NCBI GenBank assembly: GCA_017617525.1
Contig: JAFZWA010000060.1
Coordinates: forward strand, 1 to 64,000
Direction of reading: 5' to 3'
Origin: Clostridiales bacterium
Lineage (GTDB): Bacteria; Bacillota; Clostridia; Saccharofermentanales; Saccharofermentanaceae
Length of the DNA stretch: 64,000 nt
A program made the translations under genes and the position numbers. The number at the start of each line of letters is the position of its first letter. Position 1 is the first letter of the stretch. Shown in pieces: positions 18,176 through 26,586 of this stretch. The notes under the pieces were generated by a model. It was given only the letters and a program-made list of their open reading frames with translations, had not been told where the DNA came from and did not search any database.

Positions 18176-19171
18176 TTATTTCTTAATAAGTTTTCCGAGC
18201 CATGTGGAAAGCATCAGGTAAGCCCATGCTGCTTCAAGCGGCATATCGTACAGCGGCTTGATCTTGGCATTGAGGATCGCCTTCGTGGAAGGAGAAGGAA
18301 CCATCGAGCTGTCGATCGGTGCTACGAAGACCTGCTTGCCATAGTGGTCGCAGGCTTTTTTCAGATACAGGATCGAGAACGGGTTATCCTCGGAAAGTGT
18401 ATTCACGGTGCCGTCGTGATGCAGGCGCTGCAGTACGTACTTATAGTCGGAACGCGCGATGCTGTAGTTATCGTAGCTGATACATACCGGCGCGCCGATC
18501 GTTAAGATCGTGTCTTCCTTCGGCAGAGTCATGAGCTTGCTCAAAGCGCGGAGATTCTTCATGGCGTTCGGGCATTCTTCCGGGGGAACAACGCCTTCGT
18601 TTGGGACGAACTTCTTGCCGGAGATCTTTCCCGCGACACGATTCTTATAGCTTGCGTAGTCGTCGGTCTTTCTGTTCGGGGTCATGATGTAGCCGGCGTA
18701 GTGGACATAGATCTTGCCGTCCGCTGCTTTTCCAACGACATAAACGCCCTTGTCGACTTCCATAGCCAGCGCGTAGGCGGCTTTCAAGTTAACGACGGCG
18801 TCGGAGTCTTCTTCCGTCGGAGCGATCTTGGATCCGAAGAATACGATCGGGATCTCATATCCGGAAAGCAGAAGGTCCGCGAGCTGGGCTGTGTACGACA
18901 TGGTGTTCGCGCCGTGAGCGACGAGCACGCATCCGTAGCCGCCCTTATCGAGTTCGTTTTTCATGGAATCGAAAAGCACCTTATACATCGGCGGTGTGAA
19001 GTTTTCGGAGCAGACATCTACAGGTTCGATGATCGTGAAATCCTTGCCGAACTTGCCGGCAGCATCGAGGACAGCGTACGGAGCCGTACCGAGCTCGAGT
19101 GCTTTTTTAGATAAGCGGGTAGATATATTTCCACCGGTGAATACCATCAGGACTTTCTTCAGATCTGCCAT
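18176..19171 (-). CDS. Asparaginase-family protein with altered active site
   Basis: The 331-residue protein follows the type I/II asparaginase fold. The first catalytic threonine motif is present (FTGGNIS near the N-terminus), but the second, HGTDTM in active enzymes, reads AHGANTMSYTA, so the Thr-Asp pair is replaced by Ala-Asn. By a hand alignment the catalytic lysine also appears to be lost (around TPNRKTDDYASY). It may be inactive, or act on something other than asparagine. Start at 19171 is set by GGAGGTG 6-7 nt upstream. Single gene followed by RNA element copy B. Confidence 0.75.
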   Translation of the reverse strand: MADLKKVLMVFTGGNISTRLSKKALELGTAPYAVLDAAGKFGKDFTIIEPVDVCSENFTPPMYKVLFDSMKNELDKGGYGCVLVAHGANTMSYTAQLADLLLSGYEIPIVFFGSKIAPTEEDSDAVVNLKAAYALAMEVDKGVYVVGKAADGKIYVHYAGYIMTPNRKTDDYASYKNRVAGKISGKKFVPNEGVVPPEECPNAMKNLRALSKLMTLPKEDTILTIGAPVCISYDNYSIARSDYKYVLQRLHHDGTVNTLSEDNPFSILYLKKACDHYGKQVFVAPIDSSMVPSPSTKAILNAKIKPLYDMPLEAAWAYLMLSTWLGKLIKK

Positions 19172-19256
19172 TTGTCGCACCTCCAAATCTGGAAATCTCG
19201 GCTTCCGGTCACGAGGAAAATCCGTCCCCGAGGGAAGACCGATTACTCATATTTCC

Positions 19257-19293
19257 ATTATATCGCAATGATTTTTAATTTGTCTGATATAAT
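19257..19293. promoter_or_regulatory. Divergent -10 boxes for asparaginase and xth genes
   Basis: Two TATAAT hexamers lie 25 bp apart on opposite strands: 19257-19262 reading left toward the asparaginase gene and 19288-19293 reading right toward xth. The -35 regions are weak. The close back-to-back spacing means one bound polymerase or regulator would affect the other. Confidence 0.45.
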
Positions 19294-19332
19294 ACACAAG
19301 AAAGATAAAAGAAATAGCGGGGAAATGTTAAC

Positions 19333-20097
19333 ATGCGGTTAATTAGTTGGAATGTAAACGGCATCCGTGCAGTAGCGAAAAAAGGCTTTCTCGATACGGT
19401 AAAAGCACTCGACCCGGACGTACTCTGCATCCAGGAAACAAAGGCGTCCGTCGATCAGCTGGACGACAGCCTTTTGAATATCCCGGGCTACAAGAGTTAC
19501 TTTTCCTCGGCAGAGAGAAAAGGATATTCCGGTACCTGTGTATATACGAAAAAAGAACCTGTGTCGGTCTCGTACGGACTCGGCACGGATGAATTCGACC
19601 ATGAAGGAAGAACGATCGAACTGGACTTCGGTGACTTCATCCTCTACAACATCTATTTTCCGAACGGCGGACAGGGTCCGGAGAGAGTGGATTTCAAACT
19701 GCGCTTTTACGACTGCTTCCTTGAGAAGGTGAAAAAGCAGATGGACGAAGGACGCATGGTTCTTGTCTGCGGCGACGTCAACACCGCACATAAAGAGATC
19801 GATCTTTCCAATCCGAAAGCAAACAGCAAGATCTCCGGATTCCTTCCGGAGGAGCGCGTATATATGGATCATTTCGCGGAAAAAGGACTGGTCGACACCT
19901 TCCGCATGCTCTATCCGGACGTTACGGAGAAGTACACCTGGTGGTCCTATAAGACTTTTGCCAGAGACAGAAACGTCGGCTGGCGTATCGACTATTTCTT
20001 CGTAGATGAAGCGCATAAGGATAAGATCGCCGAATCGGAGATGATGTCCGACATCATGGGATCCGATCACTGCCCGATCTATATCGACCTGAAATAA
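19333..20097 (+). CDS. xth: Exodeoxyribonuclease III / AP endonuclease
   Basis: The 254-residue enzyme of the ExoIII family cuts DNA at abasic sites in base excision repair. Key blocks are all present: SWNVNGIRA, CIQETK (catalytic Glu), GYSGTCVYTK, NIYFPNGG, CGDVNTAH, WRIDYFFV and GSDHCPIYIDL (catalytic His-Asp). Length is normal. GGGGA precedes the start. The gene stands alone between divergent promoter and a hairpin near 20120-20151. Confidence 0.95.
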   Translation: MRLISWNVNGIRAVAKKGFLDTVKALDPDVLCIQETKASVDQLDDSLLNIPGYKSYFSSAERKGYSGTCVYTKKEPVSVSYGLGTDEFDHEGRTIELDFGDFILYNIYFPNGGQGPERVDFKLRFYDCFLEKVKKQMDEGRMVLVCGDVNTAHKEIDLSNPKANSKISGFLPEERVYMDHFAEKGLVDTFRMLYPDVTEKYTWWSYKTFARDRNVGWRIDYFFVDEAHKDKIAESEMMSDIMGSDHCPIYIDLK

Positions 20098-20118
20098 TCG
20101 GATATTCTTACCGACAAA

Positions 20119-20171
20119 CTCCCTATATAACTAAAAAATTAGTGTATAGGGGGGCTTTCCTGTGGTATAAT
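20119..20171 (+). promoter_or_regulatory. Hairpin after xth and extended -10 promoter of foldase gene
   Basis: CTCCCTATA and TATAGGGGG form a hairpin with an inner CTAA/TTAG pairing. It is followed by TGGTATAAT, an extended -10 whose hexamer is at 20166-20171. The hairpin may end xth transcription although no long T run follows. Confidence 0.45.
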
Positions 20172-20251
20172 GCCCGTGTTATAGAATTCTACGCACGTTC
20201 GGCGGTGCTTTTCAGAAGGAGAAAGCCGAACTGAAAAGAGAGGAAAAACTT

Positions 20252-21397
20252 ATGAAAAAGTTACGTATCAGCGCTGCGGTCATGGCTCTGTGCCTGATGA
20301 GCGGTGTTTGTCTGTCCGGTTGTAAGAGCTCCGAATACGCGGCTACTTCCGAGACAAGTCTTTCCGGCGCGAGCCAGTCTGATTCCGGTCTTACGCTTCC
20401 GATGGATACCGGTTCCGGAACAGGTGATTCGGCGGCCACAGCTTCGGATGGGACATACATGAAGATGACATTCGAGAACAACTACGACGCGGCAGCGATC
20501 GCCGAGATGAACAAGACGGTCAAGATCCACGGCATGCAGTTTACTACTCTGGATTACAACTATTATTTTGCTCAGGAGTACGTTCAGCTGTATACAAACG
20601 GATATGGCAGCATTCAGATGACAGCCGCGGGCTTCCTCGATATGAACTCTAATCTGACAGAGACAAAGACGGTAAAGGATTACCTGGGTGAGCAGGTTAT
20701 CTTCGATCTGCAGGGCGAGGCATTCCTCCTCGAATACTCACAGAAGAATAATCTGGAACTTGATGATGAGATCCTTCAGAAGATTGAGGATACTTTCAAA
20801 GAAACAGAGGAGACAGCCGCTCAGTATGGTATGACTCTTGATGAGTATCTGCAGGCATGGTACGGACCGGATGCAACCGTTGACGGCATGCGTTCTGTTC
20901 TTCAGCGCTATGAGCTGGTAACTCTTGCTATGAAGCATTATGTTGAAGTTTATCCGTTCGCGGAAGGCGAGACACTTCTTCCGGTCGTTTATCACGTTCT
21001 TTTCCCGACGATCAGTCTGGAAACAGGCGCGAAGCTTTCCGACGAGGAGTGTGCGGCAGCTAAGCAGAGAGCAGAGGATCTTCAGAAGTCCGTAACCGGT
21101 CTTGAGGATCTCCAGACAAAAGCAGATGCCGCGGTCGCAGCAGGTGAAGCAGGTGAAGCAAGACAGTACAGAGTAAACCTCGGCCAGATGGTAAAGCCGT
21201 TCGAAGAATGGTGCTTCGCAGAGCACAATGTAGGTGATTGCGATATCGTTGAGACTGATTATGGTTATCACGTAATGTACTTCGTCGGTAAGGAAGAAGC
21301 GGACGAGAGCGAGAGATCTCAGATCGCTTACAAGCAGTTCCAGGATGAGATGGATGTAGCCGTTGCCAGCCCGGAATATGCTCCGGAGTTTTCCTAA
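20252..21397 (+). CDS. PrsA/SurA-like peptidyl-prolyl isomerase lipoprotein
   Basis: A 381-residue lipoprotein (lipobox LSGC near residue 24) with a low-complexity Ser/Thr linker, a helical chaperone segment and a C-terminal parvulin-type domain recognised by YHVLFPT, GQMVKPFEEWCF and TDYGYHVMYFVG. It should help fold secreted proteins at the outer face of the membrane, which suits an organism exporting the large surface proteins in this window. Alternative membership in the trigger factor/SurA N-domain group is possible. Single gene, well-placed GAGAGG ribosome site, own terminator. Confidence 0.82.
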   Translation: MKKLRISAAVMALCLMSGVCLSGCKSSEYAATSETSLSGASQSDSGLTLPMDTGSGTGDSAATASDGTYMKMTFENNYDAAAIAEMNKTVKIHGMQFTTLDYNYYFAQEYVQLYTNGYGSIQMTAAGFLDMNSNLTETKTVKDYLGEQVIFDLQGEAFLLEYSQKNNLELDDEILQKIEDTFKETEETAAQYGMTLDEYLQAWYGPDATVDGMRSVLQRYELVTLAMKHYVEVYPFAEGETLLPVVYHVLFPTISLETGAKLSDEECAAAKQRAEDLQKSVTGLEDLQTKADAAVAAGEAGEARQYRVNLGQMVKPFEEWCFAEHNVGDCDIVETDYGYHVMYFVGKEEADESERSQIAYKQFQDEMDVAVASPEYAPEFS

Positions 21398-21412
21398 TCG
21401 TTAATAACTAAT

Positions 21413-21494
21413 AAAGCAAAAGAATATCTCTCTTGCGACTCAAACAGTTTGCTGAAGCAAAACTCGTCGCCTGAGAGATTTCTTTTGCTTTTTT
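21413..21494 (+). terminator. Long branched terminator after foldase gene
   Basis: An outer stem AAAGCAAAAGAAT...CTCTC pairs with GAGAGATTTCTTTTGCTTT and ends in a T run. Inside, GCGAC/GTCGC and AGTTTGC/GCAAAACT form a second hairpin. The size exceeds an ordinary terminator. Confidence 0.7.
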
Positions 21495-21544
21495 ATTTGT
21501 TGCTTTTCGATTAAGAAAACGTCGTGGGGGAGCTTAAGTTTTGC

Positions 21545-21604
21545 TTGCTTTTTCAAACTCTTTCTTTTATACTGTCTTTTGCAATTGCGAACCATTCGCA
21601 ATTG
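21545..21604 (+). promoter_or_regulatory. Promoter and palindromic Zur-type operator of znu operon
   Basis: The -35 TTGCTT (21545-21550) and -10 TATACT (21568-21573) are 17 bp apart. Immediately downstream, over the expected start site, lies a perfect inverted repeat CAATTGCGAA / TTCGCAATTG separated by CCA (21582-21604). Fur-family repressors bind such palindromes, and the last gene of this operon encodes one, so zinc-dependent autoregulation is likely. Confidence 0.75.
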
Positions 21605-21633
21605 GAAGAAGTTAGGAAAGAGTTTTTTGTTGT

Positions 21634-22623
21634 ATGAAGTTTAGTTTGAAACGTTTCATTTCGAGTGTTCTTGCGGTTTCTTTTACCGTTGGCACGGCGG
21701 GGCTCCTTTGCTCCTGCAGGCGTGGCTTCGGCGCGGATGCCGAGGGCAAGGTCAAGGTCGTCGCGACGATCTTCCCGATGTATGATTTTGCGCAGAAGAT
21801 CGGCGGGGATAAGGTCGCGGTGAAGATGCTGATCCCGGCAGGTACGGAACCGCATGAATGGGAGCCGTCCACGAATGACATGCTGATGCTCGAAGAAGCG
21901 GATCTGTTTGTATATAACGGCGCGGGCATGGAGCCCTGGGCCGAGGACGTTCTCGGAAGTGTGAAGAACAAGGATCTTGTCGCGCTCGAGGCATCAAAAG
22001 ATGTCACGCTTCTTAAGACAGCGGAAGTGCACGATATGGAAGACGTTCATGATCATGAAGAAGAGCATGACGAAGAAGAGCATGAGCATCATCACCACGG
22101 CGAGTACGATCCGCATGTGTGGCTTTCTCCGAAGAACGCGGAAGCAGAGATGGAGGCGATCGCGGAAGCCTTGATCGCCATCGATGAGGCAAACGCGGAT
22201 ATCTACAGAAAGAATCTGGAAGACGCAAAGAAGCAGTGCGAAGACCTGGACAGTGCTTTTCGCGAGGCATTAAAGCCATATGAGGGCGGACATATCGTTG
22301 TCGCTCACGAGGCATACGGATACCTGTGCCGCGAATACGGACTCAAGCAGATCGGCATCGAGGGCGTGTCGGCGGATCAGGAACCGGACGCGGCGAGAAT
22401 GAGAGAGATCATCGACAAGGTCAACGAATACGGCATCAAGTGTATTTTCTTCGAAGAACTCGTTGACCCGAAGGTCGCGCAGACGATCGCGGACGAAGCG
22501 GGCTGCAAGACGCAGGCGCTTTCCCCGCTGGACGGACTTTCGAAAGAAGATATCGATTCCGGGCGTGACTACTTTTCGGTCATGCAGGACAATCTGAAAG
22601 CACTTGTGGCTGCATTTGAGTGA
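21634..22623 (+). CDS. znuA: Zinc ABC transporter substrate-binding lipoprotein
   Basis: The 329-residue cluster A-I binding protein carries a lipobox (LLCSC), the family opening VVATIFPMYDFAQKIGG, and the metal-ligand regions GTEPHEWEPS, YDPHVWLSP and VVAHEAYGYL. Between residues about 132 and 157 is a very His/Glu/Asp-rich loop typical of zinc rather than manganese binding proteins. It delivers Zn(II) to ZnuB. First gene of znuA-znuC-znuB-zur, behind a palindromic operator. Confidence 0.93.
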   Translation: MKFSLKRFISSVLAVSFTVGTAGLLCSCRRGFGADAEGKVKVVATIFPMYDFAQKIGGDKVAVKMLIPAGTEPHEWEPSTNDMLMLEEADLFVYNGAGMEPWAEDVLGSVKNKDLVALEASKDVTLLKTAEVHDMEDVHDHEEEHDEEEHEHHHHGEYDPHVWLSPKNAEAEMEAIAEALIAIDEANADIYRKNLEDAKKQCEDLDSAFREALKPYEGGHIVVAHEAYGYLCREYGLKQIGIEGVSADQEPDAARMREIIDKVNEYGIKCIFFEELVDPKVAQTIADEAGCKTQALSPLDGLSKEDIDSGRDYFSVMQDNLKALVAAFE

Positions 22624-22643
22624 TCAGCAGGGAGGAGCGGGCT

Positions 22644-23417
22644 ATGACCAAAGTCATTGAAGTCGAGAATATGTCCTTCGGCTATACGCGGGACATGATC
22701 CTGGAGAACGTGGATTTCACCGTCGAGGAGGGCGATTTTGCCGTCGTCATCGGCGATAACGGCGTGGGCAAAAGCACCATGGTCAAGCTCCTTCTGGGCG
22801 CGATCCACCCGACAAAGGGCAGGATCAGTATCGAAGGAAAGACCGTCACTTCGCTTTCCGGTTCGGGCATCGGATACCTGCCGCAGAACGGCGGTAACCG
22901 CGCGGCCGCTTTTCCCGCGACTTGCGAAGAGATCGTCATGAGCGGTCTTTACAAGAAGATCGGCTTCATGCGTTTCCCGGGAAAAGCACATAAGGAGAAG
23001 GCAGAAGCCGCGCTTTCGAGCGTCGGCATGCTGGATAAGAAGAAGGAACTGATCGGAAATCTCTCGGGTGGACAGCAGCAGCGTATCATGCTGGCGAGAG
23101 TTCTTGCGGGAGATCCGAAGATCCTGATCCTCGACGAGCCGACGGTCGGAGTCGACGCGGAATCCGTCGATCGCCTGCTTCACATCCTTCACCATTTGAA
23201 TATCGAGAAAAAGGTCACCATTCTCATGGTCACTCATGACGTTGAGAAGGTTGGTCCGTACGCGAACCGAGTGCTGTGCCTTTCCGAAGGTGCATGCAGG
23301 GAAGAGCTTCTTCCGGACGCGCAGATCGTGCACGCGCACTCTCACAGCCACCCGCATGGCGTAGAGCATATCCACTGCGCGAACTGCGAGCATGGCCACG
23401 GAAAGGAGGCGAAGTAA
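22644..23417 (+). CDS. znuC: Zinc ABC transporter ATP-binding protein with His-rich tail
   Basis: A 257-residue ABC ATPase with Walker A GDNGVGKST, Q-loop YLPQNGG, signature LSGGQQQR and Walker B ILILDEPTVGVD. It powers ZnuB. Unusually, the C-terminus is a His/Cys-rich tail (HAHSHSHPHG...HIHCANCEHGHG) in a cytosolic protein, which could bind zinc and sense or buffer it. Start at 22644 follows GGGAGGAG; 20 bp after znuA. It runs to within 1 bp of znuB. Confidence 0.92.
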   Translation: MTKVIEVENMSFGYTRDMILENVDFTVEEGDFAVVIGDNGVGKSTMVKLLLGAIHPTKGRISIEGKTVTSLSGSGIGYLPQNGGNRAAAFPATCEEIVMSGLYKKIGFMRFPGKAHKEKAEAALSSVGMLDKKKELIGNLSGGQQQRIMLARVLAGDPKILILDEPTVGVDAESVDRLLHILHHLNIEKKVTILMVTHDVEKVGPYANRVLCLSEGACREELLPDAQIVHAHSHSHPHGVEHIHCANCEHGHGKEAK

Positions 23418-23418
23418 T

Positions 23419-24243
23419 ATGCCGTTGATCCTTCAGTATGAGTACATGCAAAGAGCGCTTTTCGTAGGCCTTCTTCTTTCGGTGATCGTCGCCTGCCTCG
23501 GCACGGTCATGGTCCACAAGCGCCTGTCCCTGATCGGAGACGCGCTTTCGCATTCTTCCCTCGCCGGTGTCGCGCTGGGACTTCTTTTAGGCTTTAATCC
23601 GATCGTGGGCGCGATGGCGATCTGTATCGTTTCGGCGCTTTCGATCGAAGCGATCAGAAAGAAGCTCGGAAACCATTCGGAGCTTGCGGTCGCGATCGTG
23701 ATGTCCACGGGCATCGGTCTCGCTGGTGTGCTTTCCGGCTTCGTCAAAAGCTCTGCCGACTTCAACAGCTTCCTCTTCGGATCGATCGTCGCGATCAGCA
23801 GCTTTGAGGCGCGCCTGGTCATGATCCTTTCCGTCATCGTACTTCTCGCGTTCGTCCTGCTCTACAAAGAGCTTTTCTACATCTCCTTCGATGAACAGGC
23901 GGCGGCGATCTCCGGCGTTCCGGTCGGATTCGTCAACGCGGTATTCACGATCCTTACGGCCGTGACGGTCTCCATCGCGGCAAGAACGGTCGGTGCCCTG
24001 ATCATCTCATCGCTTCTGGTCGTACCGGTCGCGGCGGCCATGGGCATCGCGAAAAGCTATAAGACGACCGTCCTGTGGGCGATCTTCGTTTCCACGGTCT
24101 CAACGATCGGAGGCCTGGTGCTTTCTTTCTACTTCGGCTTAAAGCCGGGAGGAACGATCGTACTTCTCTCCGTTGTGTTTTTCCTGCTTTTCCGCGTGAT
24201 CGGATATCTTCGCGAAAAGCACTCTGTGAAGAAAGGAGCCTGA
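23419..24243 (+). CDS. znuB: Zinc ABC transporter permease
   Basis: A 274-residue membrane protein of the ABC-3 family with about eight helices, showing the conserved RLSLIGDALSHSSLAGVALG segment after the first helix and NAVFTILTAVTVSIAARTVGALIISSLLVVPVA later. It forms the channel for zinc uptake. The ATG at 23419 follows GGAGG overlapping the end of znuC. Confidence 0.93.
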   Translation: MPLILQYEYMQRALFVGLLLSVIVACLGTVMVHKRLSLIGDALSHSSLAGVALGLLLGFNPIVGAMAICIVSALSIEAIRKKLGNHSELAVAIVMSTGIGLAGVLSGFVKSSADFNSFLFGSIVAISSFEARLVMILSVIVLLAFVLLYKELFYISFDEQAAAISGVPVGFVNAVFTILTAVTVSIAARTVGALIISSLLVVPVAAAMGIAKSYKTTVLWAIFVSTVSTIGGLVLSFYFGLKPGGTIVLLSVVFFLLFRVIGYLREKHSVKKGA

Positions 24244-24244
24244 C

Positions 24245-24673
24245 ATGTCTTTTCCGGATTCTCTTCGCAAAACAAAATCCAGACTTAAGGTCTGGGAGAT
24301 ATTAAGCGACAGCAAGACGCCGCTCACGGCCCGTCAGATTGCGCAGAAAGCAGCCGACGGGGAACAGGAGAAGGGTGTGTGGCTCTCAAGCGTATACCGC
24401 GCCCTGGAGGCTTTTGAAAAAGCGCAGGTCGTGAACCGGACTTTTCTTAAGGACAGCCCGGAGGCGCTGTATTCTCTTTCCGAAACGGGACACCATCACT
24501 ACGCGATCTGCATGAACTGCAAAAGCAGAACGGAACTCGAAGGGTGCCCGTTTGGCGAGCACGATCACCTGCATACGGTCGATGAGGACTTCATGGTCGT
24601 GGGACATGTCGTAGAGGTCTTCGGATACTGTAAGGACTGCCGAAAGAAGATGCAGAAGAATGAGAAGAAGTGA
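24245..24673 (+). CDS. zur: Fur-family zinc repressor
   Basis: A 142-residue Fur-family regulator: winged-helix part with VWLSSVYRALEAFEKAQVV, then the metal-sensing part with HHHYAICMNCK and a second Cys pair GYCKDCRKK for structural zinc. Its place as last gene of the znu operon argues for Zur rather than Fur or PerR. It starts 1 bp after the znuB stop with AAGGAGCC as ribosome site. Likely binds the palindrome at 21582-21604. Confidence 0.9.
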   Translation: MSFPDSLRKTKSRLKVWEILSDSKTPLTARQIAQKAADGEQEKGVWLSSVYRALEAFEKAQVVNRTFLKDSPEALYSLSETGHHHYAICMNCKSRTELEGCPFGEHDHLHTVDEDFMVVGHVVEVFGYCKDCRKKMQKNEKK

Positions 24674-24701
24674 TCCCTGATCGCTCACAATGAAGAAAAA
24701 G

Positions 24702-24737
24702 AAAAGCGCCGTTTCCGTGATCCGGAACGGCGCTTTT
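24702..24737. terminator. Bidirectional terminator between zur and PAP2 gene
   Basis: AAAAGCGCCGTT and AACGGCGCTTTT pair, extended by CCG/CGG around a TGATC loop. A-tract and T-tract on each side allow termination in both directions for the two convergent genes. Confidence 0.85.
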
Positions 24738-24759
24738 GGTTAAGTCAGATGACCCGGAA

Positions 24760-25299
24760 TCAGAATACGATGATTCCGCGTGTATAAAGGTAGCTGACGA
24801 GGATTCCCGTGGCTACACCGAAGATCGCGCTTGTCAGTACGTCGGAGATGTAGTGGACGTACAGATAAAGACGCGAGAATGCGATTCCGAATGCATAGAC
24901 CAGAGCGGCAATGCCGAGCTTCGGCGAGAAGCGGACGATCGTTGTCGCGGCTGCAAACGAAGAGAATGTGTGTCCGGAAGGGAAGGAGAAGTCCTTCGGC
25001 TCGCGGATGATGATGTCGCGGAGCTCGCCTCTTGCCTCGTACGGGCGGGGACGCTTCGTGACTCTCTTGAGAATAAGGTTAACGAACAGCAGGCTGCAGC
25101 CAAGCGCGAGAAGAATGCAGATGGCGGCTTCCTGATTGATGTTTGCGAAATAGAAAGTAGCGGCAGCGGCAAACCATACGATGCCGAAGTTGCCTGTCAG
25201 CGAAAGAAACGGCATGACATGGTCAAACACTCTGCAACGCAGGTGCTCATACATCCAATCCAATACTTTCAGTTCGCGTCTGGAAATACGTGACGGCAT
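24760..25299 (-). CDS. PAP2-family membrane phosphatase
   Basis: The 179-residue membrane protein contains the three phosphatase motifs of the PAP2 superfamily: KRVTKRPRP, FPSGH and SRLYLYVHYISD. Such enzymes remove phosphate from lipid phosphates, often undecaprenyl pyrophosphate. The start at 25299 is set by AAGGAGGAAC just upstream; an in-frame start 66 nt further is less likely. Single gene facing zur. Confidence 0.9.
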   Translation of the reverse strand: MPSRISRRELKVLDWMYEHLRCRVFDHVMPFLSLTGNFGIVWFAAAATFYFANINQEAAICILLALGCSLLFVNLILKRVTKRPRPYEARGELRDIIIREPKDFSFPSGHTFSSFAAATTIVRFSPKLGIAALVYAFGIAFSRLYLYVHYISDVLTSAIFGVATGILVSYLYTRGIIVF

Positions 25300-25509
25300 A
25301 CCGTTCCTCCTTCCTGATTTTTCGGTTTTAAGACGCGTCCACCAGGATATCTCCCGAGCGGACATACCTACTTACGTTATATAGGATAGCTTGAACAGCT
25401 AGATAAATCAATGTTTATTTGCTTCAAAACCGTTAAAAAACTATGAAAAGAGGGCATGATTTTCTGTCGCTGTTTAACATATTTGAGATTTTCATGTTAT
25501 CCTTTCTGT

Positions 25510-26559
25510 ATGACTACGTTTTTGCATCCATTTTCAATCGGAAAAGTGACGATCCCGGAGAACATTTCTCTGGCCCCGATGGCCGGTACGAGCACGTGCA
25601 TCTACCGCACGATCGCTCACGAATACGGCTCTGCTTTCGGCGTGACGGAGCTTGTTTCCGCGCGCGGGATCAGGTTCAAGGAGTCCGTCGAGATCTCGAT
25701 GCGTTATCTGCGTATCGATCCGGAGAAAGAAGGGAAGACCGGTATACAGCTTTTTGGTGCGGACCCGGATGATTTTGCCTATGCGGTCCCGTGCATCCTC
25801 GAAGATCCGCGCCTTGCCGCGGTCGATGTGATCGATATCAATATGGGATGTCCGGTAAGTAAAGTCGTGAAGACCGGTGCAGGATCGTCACTCATGATCG
25901 ATCCGCGCCTGGCAGCGTCAATTATCGAGGCGAGTGTGCGCGCCGCAGAGCCCTATGGAAAGCCCGTTACCGTGAAGTTCCGCTCCGGCTGGGACGAAGA
26001 AGATATCAACGCGCCTGAGTTTGCGAAGATGTGTATTGATTCCGGTGCAAAAGCACTTGCCCTCCACGCCAGAACGCAGAAACAGATGTACCGCGGCACC
26101 GCGGACTGGGAAGTCATCCGCAAGACGAAAGAAGCCATCGCAGGAACCGGTATTCCGCTTTGGGGAAACGGTGACGTCACGGATGGCATTTCCGCAGTTG
26201 CCATGCTGAAAGAGACCGGATGTGACGGCGTCATGGTCGGTCGTGCCGCTCAGGGAAATCCGTGGGTATTCAGTGAGATCCGCGCGGCACTTGAGGCAGC
26301 CGACAGGGGAGAAGATCCTGCTGTTGTGAGAGGAAACTTCACACCTGACAGAAAGACAAAAGCAGAAGTGATCCGCCGTCACCTTATCGGTCTTTGCGAG
26401 GACCTTGGGGAGAAGACGGGCGTAAAGGAAATGCGTTCGCAGATCGCCTGCTACTTAAAAGGCGGACGAGGCACGGCCGAGATCAAGAACCGCCTGATGA
26501 CCGCAGGTACGATCCCTGAGGTAGAGGCGCTCCTGGATGAGTACGCAAGCGCGGAATGA
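25510..26559 (+). CDS. dusB: tRNA-dihydrouridine synthase, DusB type
   Basis: An FMN-dependent TIM-barrel enzyme (349 residues from the preferred start) that reduces uridine in tRNA. Visible signatures are LAPMAGTSTCIYRT, DINMGCPVSKV with the catalytic Cys, VKFRSGWD, ALHARTQKQMY, GNGDV and DGVMVGRAAQGNPWVF. The start at 25510 fits the family's N-terminus, but there is no ribosome binding site and a promoter-like TTTAAC...TGTTAT lies just upstream, so the message may be almost leaderless. The stop is followed at once by the repeated AGTGCTTTT motif. Confidence 0.9.
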   Translation: MTTFLHPFSIGKVTIPENISLAPMAGTSTCIYRTIAHEYGSAFGVTELVSARGIRFKESVEISMRYLRIDPEKEGKTGIQLFGADPDDFAYAVPCILEDPRLAAVDVIDINMGCPVSKVVKTGAGSSLMIDPRLAASIIEASVRAAEPYGKPVTVKFRSGWDEEDINAPEFAKMCIDSGAKALALHARTQKQMYRGTADWEVIRKTKEAIAGTGIPLWGNGDVTDGISAVAMLKETGCDGVMVGRAAQGNPWVFSEIRAALEAADRGEDPAVVRGNFTPDRKTKAEVIRRHLIGLCEDLGEKTGVKEMRSQIACYLKGGRGTAEIKNRLMTAGTIPEVEALLDEYASAE

Positions 26560-26586
26560 GGCACGAGTGCTTTTCGCGCAGTAGGA

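Noticed and set aside
18011-18505. 164-residue plus-strand frame overlapping the asparaginase gene end
   Set aside because: It is antisense to the asparaginase gene and to RNA element B, and the translation shows no known pattern.
24760-25365. Longer PAP2 protein starting at 25365
   Set aside because: The internal start at 25299 has a strong AAGGAGG site and begins right before the domain.
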